The notes under the pieces were generated by a model that saw only the letters and a program-made list of their open reading frames with translations, ran no database searches and was not told where the DNA came from. Positions 54,751 to 63,977 of a DNA stretch of 64,000 nucleotides are shown here, in pieces; positions within the stretch are counted from its first letter, which is position 1, and each line of letters opens with the position of its first letter. Where the stretch lies: the NCBI RefSeq assembly GCF_000498575.2, contig NZ_AWSQ01000009.1:186001-250000 (forward strand), read 5' to 3'. Source of the DNA: Pseudomonas taeanensis MS-3. GTDB lineage: Bacteria; Pseudomonadota; Gammaproteobacteria; Pseudomonadales; Pseudomonadaceae. The translations under genes were made by a program, and so were the position numbers.

Positions 54751-54784
54751 AAAAAAAGGGGGCTCAATTGAGCCCCCTTTTTTT
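54751..54784. terminator. Bidirectional Rho-independent terminator
   Basis: A perfect palindrome GGGGGCTCAATTGAGCCCCC at 54758-54777 is flanked by an A-run on the left and a T-run on the right, so it can end rluB and the convergent diguanylate cyclase. Confidence 0.93.
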
Positions 54785-54793
54785 GTCCGGCGG

Positions 54794-55720
54794 CTAACTG
54801 GCCATGCTCAGGCGGTTGCGCCCGTCGCGCTTGGCTGCATAGAGGGCGGTGTCGGCGCGCTGCAGCAGGCTTTCTGGCGACTCGCCAGGCAGTAATGGGG
54901 CGCAGCCTAAGCTGATTGACAGTTTTATCGGCTGCCCTTGGGCCACGCACTGCAACTCCAGCACGGCCTGGCGCAGGCGCTCGCCGACCATGCTCGCCGC
55001 TTCGCGGCAGGTACCCGAGAGGAGTACGAGGAACTCTTCCCCGCCATAGCGAAATACCATGTCGACATTGCGCAGCTGGCTCTTCAGGGTGGTGGCGACG
55101 GCTTTTAATACCTCGTCGCCAACGCTGTGGCCGTGGTTGTCGTTGACTTGCTTGAAGTGGTCGAGATCGAGCATCAGCAGCGACAGGGGCATGAGGTTGC
55201 GCCGGGCCAGTTCGACTTCGCGCTCCAGGGCTTGATCCATGGCGATGCGGTTGCCGGTGTTGGTCAGCGGATCGCGCAGGGCGCTTTGCACCGCGGTGCG
55301 ATAGAGCAATGCGTTGCGCAGGGGGAACAGTAGGCTGGCGAGCAAGGATTCCAACTGACCCAGTTCTGGGTCGTCAAAGCGCCGTTTACGGCGGAAAATC
55401 AGCTCGCCGAGATACTCGCCCTCGTGGCTGAGGCGATACGTGGCCGAGTGATTGGCACGCTCTCCCAGTTCCAGGCGCAGATCACTGGTCTGGTGTTGAT
55501 AGGCCAGGGCGTCCAGTGGCACCAGGCGCTGCACTTCGCAGAAGAACAGGTTGAGGATGCGCTCGACATCCAGGCTGGTTTGTAGCTGCATGCTGAGCTG
55601 CTGGCGCAGCTGGGCCAGGCTGACCGGTCGCATGGAGTGCGCGCGGTTACTGGGAAAGCCCAGGCGCTGCAGCTTGGCTGCATCGAAATCAATGGTGTTG
55701 TTCTGGCTGGGGGGGACCAT
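54794..55720 (-). CDS. Soluble diguanylate cyclase (GGDEF) with inhibitory site
   Basis: The 308-residue protein has an N-terminal GAF-like region (about 30-150, LRQQLSMQLQTSLDVERILN) with no membrane helix. The C-terminal GGDEF domain is catalytic by sequence: GGEEF, with the I-site RNVD five residues before it. It resembles PA3177, next to rluB in P. aeruginosa. It makes c-di-GMP and could feed LapD among other receptors. Confidence 0.9.
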   Translation of the reverse strand: MVPPSQNNTIDFDAAKLQRLGFPSNRAHSMRPVSLAQLRQQLSMQLQTSLDVERILNLFFCEVQRLVPLDALAYQHQTSDLRLELGERANHSATYRLSHEGEYLGELIFRRKRRFDDPELGQLESLLASLLFPLRNALLYRTAVQSALRDPLTNTGNRIAMDQALEREVELARRNLMPLSLLMLDLDHFKQVNDNHGHSVGDEVLKAVATTLKSQLRNVDMVFRYGGEEFLVLLSGTCREAASMVGERLRQAVLELQCVAQGQPIKLSISLGCAPLLPGESPESLLQRADTALYAAKRDGRNRLSMAS

Positions 55721-55959
55721 AAACGCTGAACCTCTGGCGCATTAACACGACTACTGGGGCTTAGAGCGAGTTTCGTGCCAAAGGGTTCAGGTTTCTGAAA
55801 ATTTATGTGAAGTCAGTCACTTGCGAGGGGTGTGTGGCGGCTAGTGGCCAGTATTTGCCGTTGCTTGCCGTTTGCTTGGCGCTCAGCCCGGCAATCCGTT
55901 GCCGAACTGAGGAAGTGTGTCAATTTTTTGATTGACGATTGCTGTGCTGCTTGTTGTGC

Positions 55960-56700
55960 TCACTGGGCGTCGAAGGCTTGGCCGTTGACACCGTTGCTGT
56001 CGGGTCCCATCAGGTACAGGTAAACCGGCATGATCGCGTCGGGAGTCGGGTTGCTCGCCGGGTTTTCCCCTGGATAAGCCTGGGCGCGCATGTCGGTTCG
56101 GGTTGCTCCCGGGTTGACGCTGTTGGCGCGAACCGTGGTGATACCGTCGACTTCGTCGGCCAGCACCTGCATAAGGCCCTCGGTGGCGAACTTGGAGACC
56201 GCGTAGGCGCCCCAATAGGCGCGGCCTTTGCGGCCCACGCTGCTGGAGGTGAATACCACCGAGGCGTCCGTCGAGAGCTTCAGCAGTGGCAGCAGGGTGC
56301 TGGTGAGCATGAACATGGCATTCACGTTGACCTGCATCACGCGCATGAAATTGTCGCCGGAGAGCTGCTCCAGTGGCGTGCGCGGGCCGATGATCGAGGC
56401 GTTGTGCAGCAGGCCGTCGAGCTTGCCGAATTCGTTCTCGATCATGGCGGCGAGTTCGTCGTACTGGTGCGGCAGCGCGGTTTCCAGATTGAATGGAATC
56501 ACCGCGGGCTGTGGGTGGCCGGCGGCCTCGATGGCGTCGTAGACCTTGCTCAGATGTTCCTCGGTCTTGCCCAGCAGGAGCACGGTCGCGCCATGGGCGG
56601 CAAAGGTTTGCGCGGCGGCGGCGCCAATTCCACGGCCGGCGCCGGTGATCAGGATCACGCGACCCTTGAGCAGGTCAGGGCGAGCGGAGTAGTCAAACAT
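55960..56700 (-). CDS. YciK-family short-chain dehydrogenase
   Basis: The protein is 246 residues from the ATG at 56700 (MFDYSARPDLLKGRVILITG), with an AGAGAG-type site upstream. It has the SDR cofactor motif GAGRGIG, the active-site YxxxK in YAVSKFA, and a catalytic Ser in TSSSVG. YciK-type proteins are NADP-dependent oxidoreductases of unknown substrate. It lies in the order yciK-mupP-ubiG known from P. aeruginosa (PA3173-PA3171). Confidence 0.92.
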   Translation of the reverse strand: MFDYSARPDLLKGRVILITGAGRGIGAAAAQTFAAHGATVLLLGKTEEHLSKVYDAIEAAGHPQPAVIPFNLETALPHQYDELAAMIENEFGKLDGLLHNASIIGPRTPLEQLSGDNFMRVMQVNVNAMFMLTSTLLPLLKLSTDASVVFTSSSVGRKGRAYWGAYAVSKFATEGLMQVLADEVDGITTVRANSVNPGATRTDMRAQAYPGENPASNPTPDAIMPVYLYLMGPDSNGVNGQAFDAQ

Positions 56701-56826
56701 TGCACGATCTCTCTGATGTGTAGGGCGGTCTTGCCGTGCGCCGGCGTGACTCGCCGTCGGATGCGACAACTAACGCAGGTAATGCTGTGGGTGGGTGGCC
56801 CGTTGCATTCTTCAGGACGCCGTCGT

Positions 56827-57498
56827 TCAGCAGCTGCACAGTGCTCGGTCGAGTATTGCACGCAGCTCCAGCGGGTGATCGACCACTACGTCGGCGCCCC
56901 AGTTTCTCGGGTTGTCGTTCGGGTGGATGTAGCCGTAGGTGACTGCCGCAGTCCGTGTGCCGGCAGCGCGACCGGATTCGATGTCGCGCAGGTCGTCGCC
57001 AACGAACAGCACGCTGGCCGGGTCGAGGTCCAGTTGCGCGCAGGCCAGGATCATCGGTTCTGGGTCGGGTTTGCTGTGGGTCACGTGATCCGGGCATATC
57101 AGTATGGCCGAGCGTTCCGCCAGACCCAACTGTTGCATGATCGGCTCGGCATAGCGCAAGGGTTTATTGGTCACTACGCCCCAGATCAGTTTGGCCTGCT
57201 CGATATCGGCGAGCAGTTGGTCAATACCGTCGAACGGACGAGTCAGGACGGCGCAATGAGTCTGGTAGCGCTCCAGGAATTCAAGGCGTAACGCCTCGAA
57301 TTGCTCGGCTTGCGGGTCCATGGAAAAAGTGCAGGCAACCATGGCCCGGGCGCCACCGGAAATTTGTTCGCGGATCAACCTGTCATCGATTGCTGGCAGG
57401 CCGCGCTCGGTGCGCATGGCCTGGCAGATGGCGATAAAGTCTGGCGCGCTGTCGAGCAGGGTGCCGTCCATGTCGAAAAGAACCGCGCGTAAGCGCAT
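56827..57498 (-). CDS. mupP: MupP: N-acetylmuramic acid 6-phosphate phosphatase
   Basis: The 223-residue HAD-superfamily phosphatase has DMDGTLLDS, VTNKPLRYA, CPDHVTHSKPDPEPM and FVGDDLRD. Family annotation often reads phosphoglycolate phosphatase, but the position between the yciK-like gene and ubiG matches P. aeruginosa MupP (PA3172), which acts in peptidoglycan recycling. Its start overlaps the ubiG stop by one base, so the two are translationally coupled. Confidence 0.92.
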   Translation of the reverse strand: MRLRAVLFDMDGTLLDSAPDFIAICQAMRTERGLPAIDDRLIREQISGGARAMVACTFSMDPQAEQFEALRLEFLERYQTHCAVLTRPFDGIDQLLADIEQAKLIWGVVTNKPLRYAEPIMQQLGLAERSAILICPDHVTHSKPDPEPMILACAQLDLDPASVLFVGDDLRDIESGRAAGTRTAAVTYGYIHPNDNPRNWGADVVVDHPLELRAILDRALCSC

Positions 57499-58196
57499 TA
57501 GGCCTCCTTGAGTGTCTGGATCATGTAGTTGACGCCTACATCCGCTTCCAGCTTGTAGTGCTTGGTCAGCGGGTTGTAGGTCAGGCCGATGATATCTTGG
57601 ACTTGCAGGCCGGCGGCGCGACTCCAGGCGCCCAGTTCGGAGGGGCGGATGAATTTCTTGAAGTCGTGGGTGCCGCGCGGCAGCAAATTCAGCAGGTACT
57701 CCGCGCCGATCACGGCAAACAGGTAGGCCTTGGGGTTGCGGTTGATGGTGGAAAAAAACACTTGGCCGCCTGGCTTGACCATGGCGTAACAGGCGCGGAT
57801 CACCGAGGCGGGGTCTGGTACGTGTTCGAGCATTTCCAGGCAGGTGACTACATCAAACTGCTCGGGCATTTCCTCCGCCAGGGCTTCGGCCGTGATTTTT
57901 CGGTACTCGACCGTGACCCCGGATTCCAGTTGATGCAGTTGAGCCACGGCCAGTGGCGCTTCGCCCATGTCGATGCCGGTAACCGTGGCGCCTCGTTGCG
58001 CCATGGCCTCGCTGAGGATGCCGCCACCGCAGCCGACATCGAGCACCTTTTTACCGGCCAGGCTGACGCGTTGGTCAATCCAGTTGACCCGTAGCGGGTT
58101 GATGTCATGCAGGGGCTTGAACTCGCTTTCACGGTCCCACCAGCGATGGGCGAGGGCTTCGAATTTGGCGATTTCGGCGTGATCGACGTTGCTCAT
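57498..58196 (-). CDS. ubiG: UbiG: ubiquinone biosynthesis O-methyltransferase
   Basis: The protein is 232 residues from the ATG at 58196 (MSNVDHAEIAKFEALAHRWW). It has SAM-binding VLDVGCGGGILSEAMAQRG, and the UbiG C-terminus with GTHDFKKFIRPSEL and YNPLTKHYKL. It does both O-methylations in ubiquinone synthesis. It is the first gene of the ubiG-mupP pair. The long in-frame upstream region is rejected because the conserved family start is at 58196. Confidence 0.95.
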   Translation of the reverse strand: MSNVDHAEIAKFEALAHRWWDRESEFKPLHDINPLRVNWIDQRVSLAGKKVLDVGCGGGILSEAMAQRGATVTGIDMGEAPLAVAQLHQLESGVTVEYRKITAEALAEEMPEQFDVVTCLEMLEHVPDPASVIRACYAMVKPGGQVFFSTINRNPKAYLFAVIGAEYLLNLLPRGTHDFKKFIRPSELGAWSRAAGLQVQDIIGLTYNPLTKHYKLEADVGVNYMIQTLKEA

Positions 58197-58331
58197 AGGG
58201 TTTCCTGGATAAAACTGCAGGCGCGAAGTCTTGGGTTTGTAGCGCTCATGTTGCCAGTTTTGCGGTGTGGATAGGGCGACTCTTGTCCGCCCAATGTATG
58301 TCAGTTTGTCGCAGCTAATTAGGCGACAGTT

Positions 58332-58351
58332 GCAGCCCGGATGAAATCGGG
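58332..58351. repeat. GTAGCCCGGATG-type intergenic repeat, degenerate copy
   Basis: GCAGCCCGGATGAAATCGGG in the gap between mtaD and ubiG resembles the arms at 7019 and 36616 with a short deletion in the right half. Confidence 0.5.
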
Positions 58352-58399
58352 CGTGTGCAGCTTGTCTCTGGTTATACCGAGTCGCACGCGGGCTGCCAG

Positions 58400-59719
58400 C
58401 TATTTGGTCGCGATCTTCGCTCCCCAGGCGCGAGCATTGGCAATAATGCGTTGTTCGTCCAGGCGGGTCAGTTTGCCGGCGTCGAGCAACTGTTTGCCGC
58501 TCACCCATACATGCGCCACACAGGCGCGGCTGCTGGCGTAGATCAGCTGCGAAACAGGATCGTAGATCGGCTGTTGAGCAAGGCCGGAGAGGTCGAAGGC
58601 GACCAGGTCGGCACTCTTGCCCGGTTCCAAGGAGCCGATCTGCTCATCCAGCCCCAAGGCGCGGGCGCCGTTCAGGGTAGCCATGCGCAGCGCACGGTGA
58701 GCATCCAGGGCGGTGGCCGAGCCCGCGACGGCCTTGGCCAGAAGTGCCGCGGTGCGGGTTTCGCCGAGCAAATCCAGATCGTTGTTGCTGGCCGCGCCAT
58801 CGGTGCCAATGGCAACGTTGACTCCGGCTTGCCAAAGTTTTTCCACTGGGCAGAAGCCGCTGGCCAGCTTGAGGTTGGATTCAGGGCAGTGGATGACGCT
58901 GGTGTTGCTGGCGACTAGCAGCGCCAGGTCGTCTTCGTCGATCTGGGTCATGTGTACGGCCTGGAAGCGTGGGCCGAGCAGGCCGAGGCGGGCGAGCCGC
59001 GCCAGTGGCCGTTCGCCGCGATGCTCGAGGCTCTGCTGAACTTCAAAAGCCGTTTCCTGCACGTGCATATGAATGCCGGCATCCAGCTCTTCGGCGAGCA
59101 TGCGGATGTTTTCCAGTTTGTCGTCGCTTACCGTATAAGGCGCGTGCGGACCGAAGGCAACCTTCAGGCGAGGGTGGTGTTTAAGGTCATCGAACAGTGT
59201 CAGGCCTTTGCGTAGTGCCTCGTCGGCATCGCGGGCACCTGGGATGGGAAAATCCAGTACCGGAATGGTGATCTGCGCACGGATACCGCTCTTGTGCACC
59301 TGCTCGCTGGCCAGCTCCGGGAAGAAGTACATGTCCGAGAAGCAGGTGATGCCCCCTTTGAGTTGTTCGGCGATGGCCAGCTCGGTGCCATCCTGAACAA
59401 AGGCTTCATCCACCCACTTGGCCTCGGCCGGCCAAATATGCTGTTGCAGCCAAGTCATCAGGGGTAGGTCGTCGGCCAGGCCGCGAAATAGCGTCATCGC
59501 GGCGTGGCCGTGGGCGTTGATCAGTCCCGGAGTCAGCACGTGGTCTGGCAGTTCGCGTATCTCCAGAGCCTGGTGTTTAAGCGCTTCGATGCGCGGTGCG
59601 ATCAGGACGATGTGACCATCGCGAATGCCCAGGCCGTGTTCATGCAGCACCACTCCGGCGGGCTCGACCGGCACCAGCCAGGTGGGGAGCAGGAGGAGGT
59701 CGAGTGGGGCTTCGAGCAT
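58400..59719 (-). CDS. mtaD: TRZ/ATZ-family amidohydrolase: methylthioadenosine deaminase
   Basis: The 439-residue metallo-amidohydrolase has metal-ligand motifs GLINAHGHAAMTLFRG, GPHAPY, HMHVQETAFEV and GTDGAASNNDLDLL. It corresponds to PA3170 of P. aeruginosa, a 5'-methylthioadenosine/S-adenosylhomocysteine deaminase. It is divergent from mtnA, which acts in the same methionine-salvage branch, across 265 bases. Confidence 0.92.
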   Translation of the reverse strand: MLEAPLDLLLLPTWLVPVEPAGVVLHEHGLGIRDGHIVLIAPRIEALKHQALEIRELPDHVLTPGLINAHGHAAMTLFRGLADDLPLMTWLQQHIWPAEAKWVDEAFVQDGTELAIAEQLKGGITCFSDMYFFPELASEQVHKSGIRAQITIPVLDFPIPGARDADEALRKGLTLFDDLKHHPRLKVAFGPHAPYTVSDDKLENIRMLAEELDAGIHMHVQETAFEVQQSLEHRGERPLARLARLGLLGPRFQAVHMTQIDEDDLALLVASNTSVIHCPESNLKLASGFCPVEKLWQAGVNVAIGTDGAASNNDLDLLGETRTAALLAKAVAGSATALDAHRALRMATLNGARALGLDEQIGSLEPGKSADLVAFDLSGLAQQPIYDPVSQLIYASSRACVAHVWVSGKQLLDAGKLTRLDEQRIIANARAWGAKIATK

Positions 59720-59944
59720 GGTGGGGGCATCCGGCTGTCTGAAAGGGGCGAGTTTATAGGGGAACGTCGAGCGCTTGAAGCTGAAACGGCGTTTGCGCCT
59801 GCGTAGCGGGTGCTCGAGTCTGAGGGGCAGACTTGATCGGCTCGCGGGTTAGCGCTGAGTTAGGCGCTGCCTGGCACAGTGGAAGGGTCGCCTTGCGCGC
59901 GAGTTTCGCGGGCAGTGGTTCAGCCTGTTTGTTGGTCTTGTGCG

Positions 59945-59950
59945 TATAAT
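59945..59950 (+). promoter_or_regulatory. Probable -10 element for mtnA
   Basis: A perfect TATAAT in the context TGCGTATAATTGCCGGCTG lies 34 bases upstream of the mtnA ATG. The context is nearly the same as at recQ (23185). No clear -35 is seen. Confidence 0.5.
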
Positions 59951-59984
59951 TGCCGGCTGTTTGTTTGGGACTGCGAGGTAGGTC

Positions 59985-61061
59985 ATGCGCGAGCGATTGC
60001 TGGCGGCGGAGAAGGTTCAGGCCATCGAATGGCGTGAAGGCGTTTTGCATCTGTTGGATCAACGCCTGCTGCCTCTGCAGGAAATTTGGCAGAGCTATGA
60101 CAGTGCCGCCGCCGTGGCCGAGGCCATTCGTACGATGGTGGTGCGTGGAGCGCCAGCCATCGGCATTAGCGCAGCCTACGGTGTGCTGCTTGGTGTGCGG
60201 GCCCGAGTGGCCGCCGGTGGCGATTGGCGTGCGGCGTTGGAGGCGGATTTCCAGGTGCTGGCTGAGTCTCGTCCGACGGCGGTCAATCTGTTCTGGGCGC
60301 TTAATCGCATGCGTGAGCGTCTGGACCGTCTCAAGGACGGTGAAAGCCCAGTGCAAGCGCTGGAGTCGGAGGCGCTGGGCATCCACGAAAGCGACCGCGA
60401 AGCCAACCTGACCATGGCTCAGCTCGGGGTCGAGCTGATTCGCAAGCACCAGGGCAACCTGCAAAACCTGCTGACTCACTGCAATACCGGTGCATTGGCC
60501 ACTGGTGGCTTTGGTACGGCGCTGGGCGTGATCCGTGGCGCTTATCTGGAAGGTCTGGTCGAGCGCGTCTATGCCGATGAAACACGTCCCTGGTTGCAGG
60601 GTTCGCGTCTGACTGCCTGGGAGTTGGCGAACGAAGGCATTCCGGTGAGCCTAAATGCAGATTCGGCCGCTGCGCACCTGATGAAAACCAAGGGCATTAC
60701 CTGGGTGATCGTGGGTGCTGACCGCATTGCCGCCAATGGCGATGTGGCGAACAAGATAGGCACTTATCAACTGGCCGTCAGCGCCATGCACCATGGGGTG
60801 CGCTTTATGGTGGTGGCGCCGAGTTCGACCATCGACATGGCGCTGGAAAGTGGCGATGACATCCCCATTGAAGAGCGTGACGGTCGCGAGCTGTTGGAGG
60901 TCAATGGTCAGCGGGTGGCGGTGGGAGTAGAGGTGATTAATCCAGTGTTCGATGTGACGCCGGCCGATCTGATCGACTTTATCGTGACCGAGAAAGGCGT
61001 GGTCGAACGTCCCGATGCGGCGAAAATGGCGCAGTTGATGTGCCGCAAGCGCCTGCATTGA
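59985..61061 (+). CDS. mtnA: MtnA: S-methyl-5-thioribose-1-phosphate isomerase
   Basis: The 358-residue protein has MtnA family features: MVVRGAPAIGISAAYG, the catalytic Cys in HCNTGALATGGFGTALGV, GADRIAANGDVANKIGTYQL, and FDVTPADLIDFIVTEKGVV. It isomerises methylthioribose-1-phosphate to the ribulose form in methionine salvage. It has a GAGG site before the ATG. It lies between mtaD and gyrA, as in P. aeruginosa. Confidence 0.95.
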   Translation: MRERLLAAEKVQAIEWREGVLHLLDQRLLPLQEIWQSYDSAAAVAEAIRTMVVRGAPAIGISAAYGVLLGVRARVAAGGDWRAALEADFQVLAESRPTAVNLFWALNRMRERLDRLKDGESPVQALESEALGIHESDREANLTMAQLGVELIRKHQGNLQNLLTHCNTGALATGGFGTALGVIRGAYLEGLVERVYADETRPWLQGSRLTAWELANEGIPVSLNADSAAAHLMKTKGITWVIVGADRIAANGDVANKIGTYQLAVSAMHHGVRFMVVAPSSTIDMALESGDDIPIEERDGRELLEVNGQRVAVGVEVINPVFDVTPADLIDFIVTEKGVVERPDAAKMAQLMCRKRLH

Positions 61062-61308
61062 CTGCCGTGCGCGACTGCTTGCTGGCGGTCGCTGGGTCTG
61101 CGCTCGGGGATAGGTGTAGGGCGTCGATTGTGGTAAGCTCCGGCGGTTTTCAAGGGCGCCAAATACGTCCGCCTTATCTACGCAGATACGTGGCATAACT
61201 CATTGATTTGTCGTGCGTCGCTGCTGGCCTTGGGCCGCAGCGGCGAGCTTCGCCTCGTTCAGGACGGACGGCGCGGAGCCTCACTAGAAAAAAGGAAGCA
61301 GGCTACTC

Positions 61309-63945
61309 ATGGGCGAACTGGCCAAAGAAATCCTCCCGGTCAATATCGAAGACGAACTGAAGCAGTCCTATCTCGACTACGCGATGAGCGTAATCGTCGG
61401 GCGTGCTCTGCCGGACGCGCGTGATGGCTTGAAGCCGGTGCACCGCCGCGTGCTCTTCGCAATGAGCGAGCTGGGCAACGACTGGAACAAGCCGTACAAG
61501 AAGTCCGCCCGTGTGGTCGGTGACGTGATCGGTAAGTACCACCCGCATGGTGATACTGCGGTGTACGACACCATCGTGCGGATGGCGCAGCCGTTCTCCC
61601 TGCGATACCTGTTGGTCGATGGTCAGGGCAACTTCGGTTCGGTGGATGGCGATAACGCTGCTGCCATGCGATACACCGAAGTGCGCATGACCAAGCTGGC
61701 CCATGAGCTGCTGGCCGACCTGCACAAGGAAACAGTGGACTGGGTGCCAAACTACGACGGCACCGAGATGATTCCCGCGGTAATGCCGACCAAGGTGCCC
61801 AACCTGCTGGTCAACGGCTCCAGCGGCATCGCCGTGGGCATGGCCACCAATATTCCGCCGCACAACCTGGGCGAAGTGATCGATGGTTGTCTGGCACTGA
61901 TCGATAGTCCGGAACTGACAGTCGATGAGCTGATGCAGTACATCCCGGGCCCGGATTTCCCGACTGCTGCGATCATCAACGGTCGCGCCGGCATCATTGA
62001 GGCCTACCGTACTGGCCGTGGGCGCATCCATATCCGCGCTCGCGCCGCGTTCGAAGATATCGATAAGGTCGGCGGTCGTCAGCAGATCGTCGTCACCGAG
62101 CTGCCGTATCAGCTGAACAAGGCGCGGTTGATCGAGAAGATCGCCGAGCTGGTGAAAGAGAAGAAGCTCGAGGGCATCACCGAGCTGCGCGATGAGTCCG
62201 ACAAAGACGGTATGCGTATCGTCATCGAGTTGCGCCGCGGCGAAGTACCGGAGGTGATCCTCAACAACCTCTACGCCCAGACCCAGATGCAGAGTGTGTT
62301 CGGCATCAACGTGGTCGCCCTGATCGACGGTCAGCCGAAGATTCTCAACCTCAAGGACATGCTTGAGGCCTTTATTCTGCATCGCCGCGAAGTGGTCACC
62401 CGACGCACCGTATTCGAGTTGCGCAAGGCGCGTGAGCGCGGGCATATCCTCGAAGGCCAGGCAGTCGCGCTGTCCAATATCGATCCGGTGATCGCCGTGA
62501 TCAAAGCCTCGCCAAGCCCGGCGGAAGCCAAAGCGTCGCTGATCGCCACGCCGTGGGAGTCCAGTGCCGTGGAAGCCATGGTTGAGCGCGCGGGTGCCGA
62601 TGCCTGTCGGCCGGAAGGTCTCGCGCCGGAATTTGGCCTGCGCGATGGCAAATACTTCCTCTCGCCGGAGCAGGCTCAGGCCATTCTCGATCTGCGTCTG
62701 CACCGCTTGACCGGTCTGGAGCATGAGAAGCTGCTGGGCGAATACCAGGAAATTCTCAATCAGATTGGTGAGCTGATTCGCATCCTCACCAGCGCCGTAC
62801 GTTTGATGGAAGTCATTCGCGAGGAACTGGAAGGCATCAAAGCGGAGTTCGGCGACGTTCGTCGCACCGAGATTCTCGATGCCCGCCTGGACCTGACCCT
62901 GGGCGACTTGATCACCGAAGAAGAACGTGTGGTGACCATTTCCCACACCGGTTACGCCAAGTCCCAGCCGTTGGCTGCCTATCAGGCGCAACGCCGTGGC
63001 GGTAAAGGCAAGTCGGCGACCGGGATCAAGGATGAGGACTACATCGCTCACCTGTTGGTCGCCAATAGCCATACCACGCTGTTGCTGTTCTCCAGCAAGG
63101 GCAAGGTGTACTGGATGAAGACCTACGAGATTCCGGAAGCTTCGCGCGCTGCGCGCGGGCGTCCGCTGGTCAACCTGCTGCCGCTGAGTGAGGGTGAGTT
63201 CATCACCACCATGCTGCCGGTTGAGGAATACACCGAAGGTCACTTCATCTTCATGGCGACCGCTGGCGGTACCGTGAAGAAAACTCCGTTGGAGCAGTTC
63301 AGTCGTCAGCGTAGCGTTGGCCTGATTGCCCTGGAGCTGGATGAAGGCGACACGCTGATTTCCGCCTCCATCACCGATGGCAGCCGTGAAGTCATGCTGT
63401 TCTCCGATGGCGGCAAGGTCACCCGTTTCAAGGAAAGCGACGTGCGTGCCATGGGCCGCACGGCTCGCGGTGTGCGCGGCATGCGTCTGCCGGAAGGTCA
63501 GAAACTGATTTCCATGCTGATTCCGGAGGAGGGTAGCGAGATCCTCACCGCCTCTGAGCGTGGCTATGGCAAGCGCACGTCGATTTCGGAGTTCCCGGAG
63601 TACAAGCGTGGCGGCCAGGGTGTGATTGCCATGGTCAGCAACGAGCGCAATGGCAAGCTGGTCGGCGCCGTTCAGGTGCTTGATGGCGAGGAAATCATGC
63701 TGATTTCCGATCAGGGTACCTTGGTGCGTACCCGCGTTGGCGAGGTCTCCAGCCTGGGTCGCAATACCCAGGGCGTGACCCTGATCAAGCTGGCCAAGGA
63801 TGAGAAGCTGGTGGGTCTTGAGCGTGTGCAGGAACCGTCTGAAGTCGAGGGCGATGAACTGGAAGGCGAAGAGGCTGCTGGCGAAGAGATTGCAGGCGAG
63901 GCGCTGGACGGCATGGCTGACGAAAGTCCGGTCGACCAGGAGTGA
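61309..63945 (+). CDS. gyrA: GyrA: DNA gyrase subunit A
   Basis: The 878-residue protein has the breakage-reunion core with catalytic Tyr122 (NAAAMRYTEVRM), a coiled-coil region and the C-terminal beta-propeller with QRRGGKGKSATG, the GyrA-box. The quinolone region keeps Thr83 and Asp87 (GDTAVYDT), the wild-type state known for P. aeruginosa, so no resistance change is seen at these sites. It has a Glu-rich acidic tail. Confidence 0.97.
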   Translation: MGELAKEILPVNIEDELKQSYLDYAMSVIVGRALPDARDGLKPVHRRVLFAMSELGNDWNKPYKKSARVVGDVIGKYHPHGDTAVYDTIVRMAQPFSLRYLLVDGQGNFGSVDGDNAAAMRYTEVRMTKLAHELLADLHKETVDWVPNYDGTEMIPAVMPTKVPNLLVNGSSGIAVGMATNIPPHNLGEVIDGCLALIDSPELTVDELMQYIPGPDFPTAAIINGRAGIIEAYRTGRGRIHIRARAAFEDIDKVGGRQQIVVTELPYQLNKARLIEKIAELVKEKKLEGITELRDESDKDGMRIVIELRRGEVPEVILNNLYAQTQMQSVFGINVVALIDGQPKILNLKDMLEAFILHRREVVTRRTVFELRKARERGHILEGQAVALSNIDPVIAVIKASPSPAEAKASLIATPWESSAVEAMVERAGADACRPEGLAPEFGLRDGKYFLSPEQAQAILDLRLHRLTGLEHEKLLGEYQEILNQIGELIRILTSAVRLMEVIREELEGIKAEFGDVRRTEILDARLDLTLGDLITEEERVVTISHTGYAKSQPLAAYQAQRRGGKGKSATGIKDEDYIAHLLVANSHTTLLLFSSKGKVYWMKTYEIPEASRAARGRPLVNLLPLSEGEFITTMLPVEEYTEGHFIFMATAGGTVKKTPLEQFSRQRSVGLIALELDEGDTLISASITDGSREVMLFSDGGKVTRFKESDVRAMGRTARGVRGMRLPEGQKLISMLIPEEGSEILTASERGYGKRTSISEFPEYKRGGQGVIAMVSNERNGKLVGAVQVLDGEEIMLISDQGTLVRTRVGEVSSLGRNTQGVTLIKLAKDEKLVGLERVQEPSEVEGDELEGEEAAGEEIAGEALDGMADESPVDQE

Positions 63946-63952
63946 CGCGACT

Positions 63953-63977
63953 GAGCGAGGCCGCTTAGGCCTCGCTC
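63953..63977. other. Hairpin after gyrA
   Basis: A perfect 10-bp inverted repeat (63953-63962 and 63968-63977) with a 5-base loop starts 8 bases after the gyrA stop. No T-run follows within the window, so it is not a clear intrinsic terminator. Confidence 0.6.

Noticed and set aside
61062..61308. tRNA or small RNA in the mtnA-gyrA gap
   Set aside because: I saw no cloverleaf-like arrangement, TTCRA arm or terminator. It is most likely the gyrA promoter region, but no convincing -35/-10 pair was found.
61303..63243. A 646-residue minus-strand frame opposite gyrA
   Set aside because: It is the antisense shadow of gyrA, which has clear catalytic and structural motifs.
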